Positions 28,662 to 39,636 of a DNA stretch of 64,000 bases are shown here, piece by piece. The stretch spans positions 868,001 through 932,000 of the forward strand of contig NZ_SMSI01000001.1 in assembly GCF_004354915.1 (NCBI RefSeq). The letters are read 5' to 3'. Each line of letters starts with the position of its first letter. Within the stretch, counting starts at the first letter, position 1. The stretch is from Pseudohoeflea suaedae. Lineage in GTDB: Bacteria; Pseudomonadota; Alphaproteobacteria; Rhizobiales; Rhizobiaceae. Position numbers and translations under genes: made by a program. The notes under the pieces are model-generated. The model did not search any database. It saw nothing but the letters and a program-made list of their open reading frames with translations, and was not told the DNA's origin.

Positions 28662-28677
28662 GAATGAACATTCATTC
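28662..28677. promoter_or_regulatory. putative TetR operator
   Basis: GAATGA-ACAT-TCATTC is a dyad with exact 6-bp arms, 63 bases upstream of the chosen tetR start and next to an AT-rich TATATT element (28655-28660 on the minus strand). Autorepression is inferred. Confidence 0.55.
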
Positions 28678-28779
28678 GCAAGTGGATGGGAGCTGAAACC
28701 GGCCGGTCTCACCAAGTTGTGATCGAGAATGCTTAATAAATTTTGGCGAGAATTAGACGATGGCGATCAAAACGAAAGA

Positions 28780-28808
28780 GGCCCGCGGGACTTTCGGTCC
28801 CGCGGGCC
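28780..28808 (-). terminator. terminator of gcvTHP
   Basis: A perfect 12-bp stem GGCCCGCGGGAC / GTCCCGCGGGCC with a 5-base loop is followed on the minus strand by T-rich sequence (TCTTTCGTTTTG). It lies 26 bases after the gcvP stop. Confidence 0.8.
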
Positions 28809-28833
28809 ATGTCTTTCAGCCAAGTGCCGGTAT

Positions 28834-31686
<2,853 letters not shown>

Positions 31687-31695
31687 GCGTGATCC

Positions 31696-32058
31696 TCAGT
31701 CGATGATCGCCTTGTAGGCGGCTTCATCGAGAAGCGCCTCGATATCGGACGGGTTGGCGAGCTTGAGCTTGAAGAACCAGCCCGCACCGGCGGGATCGGA
31801 ATTGACAAGCGACGGATCGTTGACGATCGCCTCGTTGACTTCGGTGATCTCGCCCTTGAGCGGGCAGTAGACTTCGGAAGCCGCCTTGACGGATTCAACC
31901 GTTGCAGCTTCATCGCCCTTGTCGAATTCGGCGCCTGCATCGGGCAGCTCGACGAAAACGAGATCGCCGAGCTGTTCTGCTGCGTGTTCGGTAATGCCGA
32001 CGGTTGCGACATCGCCGTCGAGCTTAAGCCATTCGTGGTCTTCGGTGTATTTGATCAT
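31696..32058 (-). CDS. gcvH: glycine cleavage system H protein
   Basis: A 120-residue lipoyl carrier protein. The lipoylation site is Lys58 in [13 protein letters not shown], flanked by the usual [13 protein letters not shown] and [11 protein letters not shown] strands. It shuttles the aminomethyl intermediate between GcvP, GcvT and lipoamide dehydrogenase. The frame is open further upstream, but ATG 32058 gives the conserved start [11 protein letters not shown], 22 bases after the gcvT stop. Confidence 0.97.
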   Translation of the reverse strand: MIKYTEDHEWLKLDGDVATVGITEHAAEQLGDLVFVELPDAGAEFDKGDEAATVESVKAASEVYCPLKGEITEVNEAIVNDPSLVNSDPAGAGWFFKLKLANPSDIEALLDEAAYKAIID

Positions 32059-32080
32059 GTGGATGGTTCCCGTCTGAAGC

Positions 32081-33220
32081 TTAACGTTTGTAGGTGTTGG
32101 GGACGAAGGGGAGGGAGGCGACGCGAAGCGGCAGACGCTTGCCGCGCACTTCGGCGTAGACGATCGTGCCGGGTTCGCCCTGGGCGCTCGGCACGTAACC
32201 CATGGAAACCGGACCGCCATGGGACGGGCCGAAGCCGCCGGACGTCACCTTGCCGAACGGCTCGGTGGACGTCTCGTCGGCAAACAGATCTGCGCCTTCG
32301 CGCACCGGAGCGCGGCCCTCCGGCGCCAGGCCGACACGGATTTTTTCCGCGCCGTTTTCGAACTGGGGCAGGATGATGTCCGCGCCCGGGAAACCGCCCG
32401 CCCGCTCGCCGCCGGTGCGGCGCACCTTCTGGATGGCCCAGGTGAGGGCTGCTTCCACCGGCGTGGTGGTCATGTCGATGTCGTGGCCGTAGAGGCAGAG
32501 ACCGGCTTCGAGCCTGAGAGAATCCCGCGCGCCGAGCCCGATCGCCTCGACACGCTCGTCTGACAGCAGCCTGCGCGCGAGCTTCCCGGCATCGCCGGCG
32601 GCGACCGAGATCTCGTAGCCATCCTCGCCGGTATATCCCGAGCGCGAGACCACCGCGGAGATGCCGTCCAGGTCGACGTCGCGAACATCCATGAACGTCA
32701 TGTCCGCGACTTCGGGAGCCAGGGCGGCCAGGACCGCTTCGGCTGACGGTCCCTGAAGCGCCATCAGGCCGCGCTCGAACGGAGCCTCGATATCGCAGCT
32801 TGCAGCGCAGGCCTTGCGGATCAGGCCGAGATCCTGCTCCTTGCAGGCGGCGTTGACGACGACGTAGAGGTGATCGCCGCGATTGGCGACCATGAAGTCG
32901 TCGAAGAGACCGCCCTCGTCATTGGTGAACAGGCCATAGCGCTGTCGGCCTTCCTTCAGGCCTGCCACGTTGATGGGGGCAATGCTCTCGAGCGCCAGGG
33001 CCGCGTCTTCCACGTTGCCGCTCTTCGGGCGGATCAGGATCTGTCCCATGTGGGAAACGTCGAACAGGCCGGCTGCCGCACGCGTATGAAGGTGCTCTTT
33101 CAGCACGCCGAGCGGATACTGTACCGGCATGTCGTAGCCGGCGAAGGGCACCATCTTGGCACCAAGTTCTATATGCAGGTCATGAAGCGGAGTCTTGGAA
33201 AGGGGTTTGTCAGTTTCCAC
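32081..33220 (-). CDS. gcvT: glycine cleavage system T protein (aminomethyltransferase)
   Basis: A T protein of 379 residues if translated from GTG 33220. The folate-binding N-terminal part starts [27 protein letters not shown], split here as [15 protein letters not shown] and [12 protein letters not shown]. It also contains VSHMGQI, the conserved aspartate segment [12 protein letters not shown] and the C-terminal barrel ending [14 protein letters not shown]. It transfers the one-carbon unit to tetrahydrofolate. An in-frame ATG at 33283 would add 21 residues with no counterpart in the family as I know it; GTG 33220 gives the normal length, but its ribosome-binding site is weak. The operon is preceded by a tandem glycine riboswitch. 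Confidence 0.93.
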   Translation of the reverse strand: METDKPLSKTPLHDLHIELGAKMVPFAGYDMPVQYPLGVLKEHLHTRAAAGLFDVSHMGQILIRPKSGNVEDAALALESIAPINVAGLKEGRQRYGLFTNDEGGLFDDFMVANRGDHLYVVVNAACKEQDLGLIRKACAASCDIEAPFERGLMALQGPSAEAVLAALAPEVADMTFMDVRDVDLDGISAVVSRSGYTGEDGYEISVAAGDAGKLARRLLSDERVEAIGLGARDSLRLEAGLCLYGHDIDMTTTPVEAALTWAIQKVRRTGGERAGGFPGADIILPQFENGAEKIRVGLAPEGRAPVREGADLFADETSTEPFGKVTSGGFGPSHGGPVSMGYVPSAQGEPGTIVYAEVRGKRLPLRVASLPFVPNTYKR

Positions 33221-33298
33221 TGGCAATCTCACACGAAGGTGCTTGGCTGTCGCCGCGCACGGGGCAAAGGTATCGGACGTCATTCATCCGGATTCGTA

Positions 33299-33456
33299 CC
33301 CCCTCTGTCCGTTTGCCTGAGATTGCTATCCCTTCGGCCGGCGCGTCGGGCACGCCTGTCTCCAGAGTCCGTATTTGCCTGCTGGTCCTTTCGCCTGAGA
33401 GTTTCCGGGGCGGTTGCTCCTTCGGCACCGGTGCTGAACCGGCTTCTCCCAACAGG
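33299..33456 (-). promoter_or_regulatory. tandem glycine riboswitch
   Basis: Two consecutive glycine aptamers are readable on the minus strand. Aptamer 1 (33456-33378) is closed by CCTGTTGG/CCAGCAGG and contains GCCGAAGGAGCAAC and AACTCTCAGGCGAAAGGACC. Aptamer 2 (33368-33299) starts ACTCTGGAGA and contains GCCGAAGGGATAGCAATC, TCTCAGGCAAACGGACAG and a G-rich end. The spacing of about nine bases is typical of cooperative tandem glycine switches. It sits directly upstream of gcvT and should turn on gcvTHP when glycine is abundant. No clear terminator stem separates it from gcvT, so control may be translational. Confidence 0.93.
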
Positions 33457-33627
33457 TTTGAAGATGTTCGCGTAATCGGAGGCCGAATGCAAGAGCGATC
33501 AGCGGGCGCGGACAAAACTCACAGCAATTTGCGAGCCTTCAGGCGACCTGTGCTGGCCTGCCTGCGCCGCTCTTGCTTGCCTGCGCTCCTGCCTCGTGCG
33601 AAATGGAACGTGAACGAGAGAAGAAGA

Positions 33628-34272
33628 ATGCAGACGACCTCAGTTACAATTGAAAACCTAAGCGAACTGGCGAACACGATCCGCATGCGGGCGATCGGGG
33701 CTGAGCGCTTCATCGTCGCGATTGCCGGACCGCCGGGGGCAGGCAAGTCGACCCTTGTGGACGAGCTCAGGGATAAACTGTCGAGTGCGCATGGCTCGGT
33801 TCCGGTCGTGCCGATGGATGGGTTTCACCTCGACAACGCGATCTTGACCGGACGCGGGCACCTCCCGCGGAAAGGCGCGCCCTTCACCTTCGATGTGGCG
33901 GGCTATCGCGCCCTCGTCGAACGGTTGCGCAACGACCGTGACAGCGATGTCATGGTGCCGCTTTTCGATCGTGATCTCGATCTGGCGCGCGCCGGTGCCG
34001 GCGTCGTTCCCGCCGGAAGCCCCATCGTGCTGACCGAAGGCAACTATCTTCTTCTCGATGAAGCGCCGTGGAGCTCGCTCGCACCGCTTTTCGATCTCAC
34101 GGTGATGATCGAGACCGACCGCAAGACGCTGGAAGACCGGCTGGTCCGGCGCTGGCTTGCGCATGGCCATGACGCCGACGCGGCAAAGGCGAGGGCGCAG
34201 GGCAACGACATGATCAATGCCGATCTCGTGCTGACCAGATCCCGTCCTGCCGACATCGTCTGGCGGAACTGA
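33628..34272 (+). CDS. nucleoside/sugar kinase-like P-loop protein (uridine kinase/PRK superfamily)
   Basis: A 214-residue cytoplasmic kinase. Walker A is GPPGAGKS (residues 34-41). VVPMDGFHLDNAIL follows, with the catalytic aspartate of the phosphoribulokinase/uridine kinase/pantothenate kinase group, then FDRDLDLARAG and LTEGNYLLLDEAPWSSL with the acidic Walker B-like segment, and a lid region RLVRRWLAHGHDADAAKARA. It resembles the YggC/FrcK group, which includes proteins placed next to fructose transporters; the substrate is unknown. It is divergent from gcvT and monocistronic. ATG 33628 is preceded by GAGAGAAGAAGA. Open frame upstream overlaps the riboswitch and is not coding. Confidence 0.85.
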   Translation: MQTTSVTIENLSELANTIRMRAIGAERFIVAIAGPPGAGKSTLVDELRDKLSSAHGSVPVVPMDGFHLDNAILTGRGHLPRKGAPFTFDVAGYRALVERLRNDRDSDVMVPLFDRDLDLARAGAGVVPAGSPIVLTEGNYLLLDEAPWSSLAPLFDLTVMIETDRKTLEDRLVRRWLAHGHDADAAKARAQGNDMINADLVLTRSRPADIVWRN

Positions 34273-34283
34273 GCGGCAAGCGC

Positions 34284-34340
34284 TTGCCGCACACGTGGTC
34301 GGCGCACACATGGTTGCCGCACACATGGTTGCCGCAAATG
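34284..34340. repeat. 15-bp tandem repeat, about 3.8 copies
   Basis: Units TTGCCGCACACGTGG, TCGGCGCACACATGG, TTGCCGCACACATGG and the partial TTGCCGCAAATG follow one another without spacing, between the kinase stop and the terminator. The last full pair differs from the others at only a few positions, which suggests slippage duplication. Confidence 0.8.
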
Positions 34341-34342
34341 AA

Positions 34343-34372
34343 AAGGCCCGGTCGCGAGACCGGGCCTTCTTT
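34343..34372. terminator. bidirectional intrinsic terminator
   Basis: A perfect 11-bp stem AAGGCCCGGTC-GCGA-GACCGGGCCTT has a T-rich tail on the plus strand and, on the minus strand, TTCATTT beyond the stem. It separates the kinase gene from livK, which end here tail to tail. Confidence 0.85.
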
Positions 34373-34393
34373 CCGAATGATCGGAAAACCAGA

Positions 34394-35488
34394 TTACATC
34401 TGGCTGTACTTGCCTTCGTGCCATTCATACATGACGTAACCCGGCAGCGACACGTCGCCCTTGTCGTCGAACGACAGGTCGCCGAGGACGGTCGAGAACG
34501 TGCCCTCGTCGAGCGCCTTGGTGACGGCGTCGAAGTCGGTCGAACCGGCAGCCTTGACGGCGTCGGCCCATGCCTGGATCGCTGCATAGGTGTAAAGCAC
34601 ATAGCCTTCGGTGGTCTTGCCGGCGGCCTGCAGTGCGTCCACGACCTTCTTGGCCGATTCATACTGTGTCGGGTCCGGCGAGAAGGTCATCAGCGTGCCT
34701 TCGCCGGCGTCACCGGTGATGGCCCAGTATTCATCGGTCACCAGGGCGTCGCCCGAGATGATCTGAAGGTCCATGCCCTGTTCCTTGGCCTGGCGAGCCA
34801 TCAGGCCGGCTTCGGTGTGGTAGCCGCCGATATAGAGAACGTTGATGCCTTCGGCCTTCAGCTTCGAGACGAGAGCCGAATAGTCCTTTTCACCGGCAGT
34901 GTAGGATTCCACCAGTGCCGGCTTGCCGCCAGCCTTTTCGTAGGCTGCCTGCGTTTCGTCGGCGAGACCCTTGCCGTAAGCGGTCTTGTCGTTGATGAAC
35001 GCGATCTTCTTGTCGGCGAAGTTGTCCATCAGGTACTGGCCGGCGAAGGCGCCCTGCTGGTCGTCACGGCCGCAGACGCGGTAGATGCCCGGGCCGGGAC
35101 GCTCGTCGGTGAACTTCGGGTTGGTCGAAGCCGGCGAGATTTCCACGATGCCTTCGTCGGCATAAACGGCCGAAGCCGGGATCGACGAGCCGGAGCAGAA
35201 GTGACCGGCAACGAAGACGACGCCTTCACCAGCGAACTGGTTGGCAACGGCGACGGCCTGCTTCGGGTCGCAGGCATCGTCGCCCACTTCCAGCTTCAGC
35301 ATTTCGCCGTTGATGCCGCCAGCGGCATTGATGTCGGCCACGGCCTGCTCGGCGCCGGTCTTCATCTGTTCACCGAAGGAAGCGTACTGGCCGGTCATCG
35401 GACCCGCCGTTGCGATGATGATGTCCGCATAGGCGGAGGTCGACATCAGAAGGCCGAGTGCAGCGCCTGCCAAGAGTGCCTTTTTCAT
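34394..35488 (-). CDS. livK: branched-chain amino acid ABC transporter, binding protein
   Basis: A 364-residue periplasmic binding protein with a signal peptide (MKKALLAGAALGLLMSTSAYA). The Leu/Ile/Val-binding fold is shown by IIIATAGPMTGQYASFGEQM, GVVFVAGHFCSGSSIPAS (ligand and disulfide region), FINDKTAYGKGLADET and ALVTDEYWAITGDAGEGT. It captures branched-chain or related amino acids for LivHMGF. It lies 184 bases downstream of the livHMGF operon on the same strand, with its own leader. Confidence 0.93.
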   Translation of the reverse strand: MKKALLAGAALGLLMSTSAYADIIIATAGPMTGQYASFGEQMKTGAEQAVADINAAGGINGEMLKLEVGDDACDPKQAVAVANQFAGEGVVFVAGHFCSGSSIPASAVYADEGIVEISPASTNPKFTDERPGPGIYRVCGRDDQQGAFAGQYLMDNFADKKIAFINDKTAYGKGLADETQAAYEKAGGKPALVESYTAGEKDYSALVSKLKAEGINVLYIGGYHTEAGLMARQAKEQGMDLQIISGDALVTDEYWAITGDAGEGTLMTFSPDPTQYESAKKVVDALQAAGKTTEGYVLYTYAAIQAWADAVKAAGSTDFDAVTKALDEGTFSTVLGDLSFDDKGDVSLPGYVMYEWHEGKYSQM

Positions 35489-35672
35489 TGTGTTCCCTCA
35501 ATTTTTACACACCGGTTGCAAGATGCGGCAGAACGGTCGGTGTCGGTCCGGTCTACCTGTACACAGCAGGCCAACGCCCGCTTGGAAGCCATCAAATCCC
35601 AAATTTTTGCGGATTGAAAGGGTTCTCGAGGTTTTTTCTTTTCTCGGGCCAGGTTGTATTAAACCCTGGTTA

Positions 35673-36023
35673 TCAGCGATCTTTCCAGGAGAAAGGTCCC
35701 GATCTCGTGAACTTGAAACTGTACTGCGACGCCATTTGCCTGGAGCGGGTGAAACGCTTGGCGGCAAAAGCGATCCCGAGCAGAACGATCAGGTCGACGA
35801 TGTAGTAGTGCAGCGAAATCAGCGAGCCGTTGAAGAGCGAGAAGTGAATGAACCTCACGGCTGCGGTCAGGAGCACGATATAGAAGCCGAGAAGCTTGTT
35901 GGTTTCCCAGGAATGGGCCACCGAGCGCCCCGTCATCCATGCCGCGGCACCGCCGAGGACGACGGTGACGAGGATGAATTCGAAGGCCGAGACTTCCCAG
36001 AGAAGGGCGTTTTCAAGTTCCAT
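35673..36023 (-). CDS. small membrane protein in liv operon (DUF6867-like)
   Basis: A 116-residue protein with about three hydrophobic helices (residues about 14-30, 45-62 and 70-88) and a basic, serine-rich cytoplasmic tail (AAKRFTRSRQMASQYSFKF). It follows livF by nine bases, so it is made with the transporter. I recall a conserved protein of this kind, DUF6867, at this position in Rhizobiales liv operons; its function is unknown. An accessory or assembly role for the LivHM permease is inference from position only. Confidence 0.8.
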   Translation of the reverse strand: MELENALLWEVSAFEFILVTVVLGGAAAWMTGRSVAHSWETNKLLGFYIVLLTAAVRFIHFSLFNGSLISLHYYIVDLIVLLGIAFAAKRFTRSRQMASQYSFKFTRSGPFSWKDR

Positions 36024-36032
36024 CTTCGTATC

Positions 36033-36767
36033 CTAGTGCTTTCCGCCTTCGAGATAGGCTGCGCGGACTTCCTCGCGCTTGAGGAGTTCGGCTCCCGTTC
36101 CGCTCATCGTGATCTTGCCGTTGACCATGACATGGCCGCGGTGGGCGAGCTTGAGCGCATGAAACGCGTTCTGCTCCACGAGGAAGACGGTCAGGCCCTC
36201 GTTCTTGTTGAGGTCGCCGATGATGTCGAAGATCTGCCGCACGATCAGCGGGGCGAGACCGAGCGACGGTTCATCGAGCAGAAGCAGTTTCGGCCGGCTC
36301 ATCAGCGCGCGCCCGATGGCGAGCATCTGCTGTTCGCCGCCCGAGAGCGTGCCGCCGCGCTGGACCTGACGTTCCTTCAGGCGCGGAAACAGATCGAAGA
36401 CGCGCTTGACGTCGTCGTCGAAATATTTGTCGTCGACGAGCTGGGCGCCCATCTGCAGGTTTTCCATCACCGTCATGCGCGGGAAGATGCGGCGACCTTC
36501 CGGCGACTGGGCGATCCCGAGCCGCATGATCTCGTGGGTCGGCATCGCCGAGATATCGGTGCCGTCATAGACGATCTGTCCGTGACGGGCGCGGGGATTG
36601 CCGCAGATGGTCATCATCAGCGTCGACTTGCCGGCGCCGTTCGCACCGATCAGCGTGACGATCTCGCCACGATGAACATCGATATCGACGCCGCGCAAGG
36701 CGACGATGTTGCCGTAATAGGTCTCGACGCCGGAGACGGAGAGAAGCGGGGCTGAGGTCTCGCTCAC
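36033..36767 (-). CDS. livF: branched-chain amino acid ABC transporter ATPase
   Basis: A 244-residue ABC ATPase of the LivF type: Walker A GANGAGKSTL, Q-loop FPRMTVMENL preceded by SPEGRRI, signature LSGGEQQMLAIGRAL, Walker B LLLLDEPSLGLAP and H-loop region VFLVEQNA. The C-terminal VMVNGKITMSGTG is standard. The first bases overlap the livG stop (ATGA), so the two ATPases are translationally coupled. Confidence 0.95.
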   Translation of the reverse strand: MSETSAPLLSVSGVETYYGNIVALRGVDIDVHRGEIVTLIGANGAGKSTLMMTICGNPRARHGQIVYDGTDISAMPTHEIMRLGIAQSPEGRRIFPRMTVMENLQMGAQLVDDKYFDDDVKRVFDLFPRLKERQVQRGGTLSGGEQQMLAIGRALMSRPKLLLLDEPSLGLAPLIVRQIFDIIGDLNKNEGLTVFLVEQNAFHALKLAHRGHVMVNGKITMSGTGAELLKREEVRAAYLEGGKH

Positions 36768-38191
36768 TTGCTGCCTCCCTTGCCTTTACCGGATCGGCTG
36801 GAGGGCACGGCGCCCTTGTCGACCCGTTTTGAAAAATCGGTATCCCCGCCCTTGGCGAGGGTCTTGGCCTGCTTGACCCATTCTTCGCGCTTGATGCGTC
36901 CGTCGAAGGCCAGATAGTCCTCGGCCTGCTTGACGTCGGCAGCCTTCCAGGCAGCGATCTGGTCGAAGTGGAAGATGCCGTGTGCATTCAGCTTCTTCTC
37001 GTTGATCGGACCGATGCCCTTGATGCGGGTCAGGTTGTCGCCCTTGCCGTCGCGCGGCGCGTTCAGGCCGCCCGCCATGGCAGGCGCCGGCGTCGCACCG
37101 GCTGCCGCGGGAACCGGCTCGGATCTGGCTTTCGCCGGCGCGGCCTTCTTTGCTTTCGGCTTTGCCTTGCTCTTGGCCTTTGCTTTTTCCGGCATCACGA
37201 CGTCGTCGGAAACTTCCTCGCCCCTGGCGTGGGCTTTGGCGATCTCGGCATCCTCTTCGAGAATTTCCTCAATCTCTTCCTCGTCGTCGACGCCGAGATA
37301 GGCGGCGATCACCTTGGGATCGTTGCGCACCGCTTCCGCGTCGCCGTCGGAGATTTTCTCGCCGTAGTCGAGCACGACCACATGGTCCGAGATTTCCATC
37401 ACCACGCCCATGTCGTGCTCGATCAAGAGGATCGAGGTGCCATGCTCGCGACGGATGAATTGAAGCAGATCGTTGAGTTCGGCCGATTCACGCGGGTTGA
37501 GGCCCGCCGCCGGCTCGTCGAGGCAGAGAAGGTGCGGGTCGGTGCACATGGAGCGGGCGATCTCGAGACGCCGCTGCGCGCCATAGGGCAGATCACCCGC
37601 CGGATCGTCGGCACGGTCGAGCAGGTTGACGCGCTCCATCCAGTAGATGGCCTTCTCCATCGAGGCCTGTCGGGCCTTCCTGTAGCCCGGGAGGCCCAGA
37701 AGTCCGCCGAAGGTGAAGTTCGATGCCACCATCAGACGATTGTGCTGGGCGACGAGCAGGTTTTCCAGAACCGTCATGCCTGCGAACAGCCGGATGTTCT
37801 GGAAGGTACGTGCCACCTTGGCCTTGTCGGAAATGGTGAAGTCCGGCATCCGCTCGAGCAGATAGACCCCGGCATTGCCTTCGACGCGATATCGCTCGCC
37901 GGTATCGGTCACCCGTTCGATGAAATCGTTCGAGACCTTGCCGTGGCGCATCGTGATGCGCCCTTCGGTCGGTTTGTAGAAACCGGTTACGCAGTTGAAG
38001 ACCGTCGTCTTGCCGGCGCCGTTCGGGCCGATGAGGGCGGTGATGTCACCCCGTCCCACATTGAACGACAGGTCGTTGACCGCTGTCAGGCCGCCGAAGC
38101 GCATCGTCAGATGCTCGACGGTCAGTACGGCGTCGTTTTCCCACGCTCGCCCCGTCGAGGCCGGCGCGGTCATGTCCTTGGTGTCTGCCAT
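36764..38191 (-). CDS. livG: branched-chain amino acid ABC transporter ATPase LivG with appended helix-hairpin-helix domain
   Basis: LivG proteins are about 250-295 residues; this one is 475. The ABC domain is complete: Walker A IGPNGAGKTT (54-63), Q-loop RTFQNIRLF (128-136), the LivG-type signature YGAQRRLEIARSM (203-215), Walker B LLCLDEP (221-227), H-loop LLIEHD (255-260). About 22 extra residues are inserted at 85-118. After residue 300 come an acidic helix (DEEEIEEILEEDAEIAKA), a Lys/Ala/Pro-rich linker (335-380), and a helix-hairpin-helix domain (386-447) with LTRIKGIGPINEKKLNAHGI and AFDGRIKREEWVKQAK. The tail ends in basic and glycine residues. The HhH segment resembles tails I know on rhizobial NuoE and ribosomal L21. 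The gene is in frame throughout with no sign of a sequencing join, two bases after livM. Confidence 0.93.
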   Translation of the reverse strand: MADTKDMTAPASTGRAWENDAVLTVEHLTMRFGGLTAVNDLSFNVGRGDITALIGPNGAGKTTVFNCVTGFYKPTEGRITMRHGKVSNDFIERVTDTGERYRVEGNAGVYLLERMPDFTISDKAKVARTFQNIRLFAGMTVLENLLVAQHNRLMVASNFTFGGLLGLPGYRKARQASMEKAIYWMERVNLLDRADDPAGDLPYGAQRRLEIARSMCTDPHLLCLDEPAAGLNPRESAELNDLLQFIRREHGTSILLIEHDMGVVMEISDHVVVLDYGEKISDGDAEAVRNDPKVIAAYLGVDDEEEIEEILEEDAEIAKAHARGEEVSDDVVMPEKAKAKSKAKPKAKKAAPAKARSEPVPAAAGATPAPAMAGGLNAPRDGKGDNLTRIKGIGPINEKKLNAHGIFHFDQIAAWKAADVKQAEDYLAFDGRIKREEWVKQAKTLAKGGDTDFSKRVDKGAVPSSRSGKGKGGSK

Positions 38192-38193
38192 GG

Positions 38194-39636
38194 TCAGTGT
38201 CCCTCACCCTGTGCGACCATATCGGCGCCGATTGCCTTCTTCTCCTTGTAAATCGCGGACGGATTACGGGAGGAGATGAGACCGCGCGGTTTCCAGACCA
38301 TGATGAGAACCATGGCGAGGCCGAAGATCAGCATGCGGTACTGGGTCGGATCGAAATTCGAACCGAAGATAGCTTGCAGGAAGTCGAGGTTACGCAGCAG
38401 TTCGATGCCGCCGATCATCACGATGGAGGCGATGACGACACCGATCTGCGAACCAAGACCACCGAGAACCACGATCGCGAGGATGATCGCGGATTCGAGG
38501 AAGGTGAAGCTTTCCGGTGAAATGAAGCCCTGACGGGTGGCGAAGAAGGAGCCCGCAAGGCCGCCGAACATCGCGCCGGTCGAAAAGGCGGTCAGCTTGG
38601 TGTTGGTGGTGTTGATCCCCAGCGAACGGCAGGCGATCTCATCCTCGCGCAGAGCTTCCCAGGCGCGGCCGATCGGCATCTTGCGCAGACGCATGGTGAT
38701 CAGGTTGGTCGCGATCGCCAGTATGAAGATGATGTAATAGAGGAAGATGAAGCGCTGGATGGAATCGTATTCGAGTCCGAAGAAGTCGGCAAAGCCGCCT
38801 TCGCCGCGCGTGAATTCGAGGCCGAACAGCGTCGGCTTCGGAATGCCGGACACGCCGTCGGGGCCGCCGGTGAACTCGTACCAGTTAAGCAGCACCACAC
38901 GGATGATCTCACCGAAGGCGAGCGTCACGATCGCGAGGTAGTCACCCCTCAGACGCAGGACGGGGAAGCCCAGGATCATGCCCCAGAATGCCGCCAGGAT
39001 GCCTGCCAGAGGCAGGGCGATCCAGAAGCCGATGAAGTCGAAATGCGTCGCAAGAAGCGCGAACGAATAGGCGCCCACTGCGTAAAACGCGACGTAGCCG
39101 AGGTCGAGAAGGCCGGCGAGGCCCACCACGATGTTCAGTCCCCAGCCGAGCATGATGTAGGTCATGATCAGGATTGCGAGGTCGATGAACTGGCGGTCGC
39201 GACCGGGGAAGAAATAGACGAAGAAGAAGGGCAGGATCACCGCGAAGGCGAAGAGAATGCGGCCCAGCCACGTGCCGAGGCCGGGGACGGCGACGGCACT
39301 GACGACCTTGTTGCCCGCGCCTTTCGCCTTGCCGCCGCGGAAGAACAGGCTGATCGCCAGCCGTCCGCCGAAGACGACGATCATGGAGATGATCCAGAGC
39401 GCCCAGCGTGTGGTGACTTCCAGACCGCCCGGCGCGATGTCGGTGCGGATGGCGAGGAAGAAGAAGCCGAGAACGCCGGCAAGCAGAGCTGCGATTGCTG
39501 CGTCCTTGATGGCGGCGGCGTAGGAATTTGCGGGATCGTCAGCCGGGAGATTGGGGGCAGCCAGACGCTCTTCGCGTTTGATCTGCGCCCCTTCCGGATG
39601 GTTGACGTCCGCCGGTTGGGTATCGTTGCTGGACAT
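38194..39636 (-). CDS. livM: branched-chain amino acid ABC transporter permease
   Basis: A 480-residue permease. The N-terminal 150 residues include a polar, cytoplasmic lead (about 1-45) and extra helices, as in longer LivM proteins. The core carries GLAGLLDLGYVAFYAVGAYS, LRGDYLAIVTLAFGEIIR and the ATPase-contact loop RMRKMPIGRAWEALREDEIA, read in the sequence as LRKMPIGRAWEALREDE. The start overlaps the livH stop (TAATG), and livG begins two bases after its stop. Confidence 0.93.
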   Translation of the reverse strand: MSSNDTQPADVNHPEGAQIKREERLAAPNLPADDPANSYAAAIKDAAIAALLAGVLGFFFLAIRTDIAPGGLEVTTRWALWIISMIVVFGGRLAISLFFRGGKAKGAGNKVVSAVAVPGLGTWLGRILFAFAVILPFFFVYFFPGRDRQFIDLAILIMTYIMLGWGLNIVVGLAGLLDLGYVAFYAVGAYSFALLATHFDFIGFWIALPLAGILAAFWGMILGFPVLRLRGDYLAIVTLAFGEIIRVVLLNWYEFTGGPDGVSGIPKPTLFGLEFTRGEGGFADFFGLEYDSIQRFIFLYYIIFILAIATNLITMRLRKMPIGRAWEALREDEIACRSLGINTTNTKLTAFSTGAMFGGLAGSFFATRQGFISPESFTFLESAIILAIVVLGGLGSQIGVVIASIVMIGGIELLRNLDFLQAIFGSNFDPTQYRMLIFGLAMVLIMVWKPRGLISSRNPSAIYKEKKAIGADMVAQGEGH

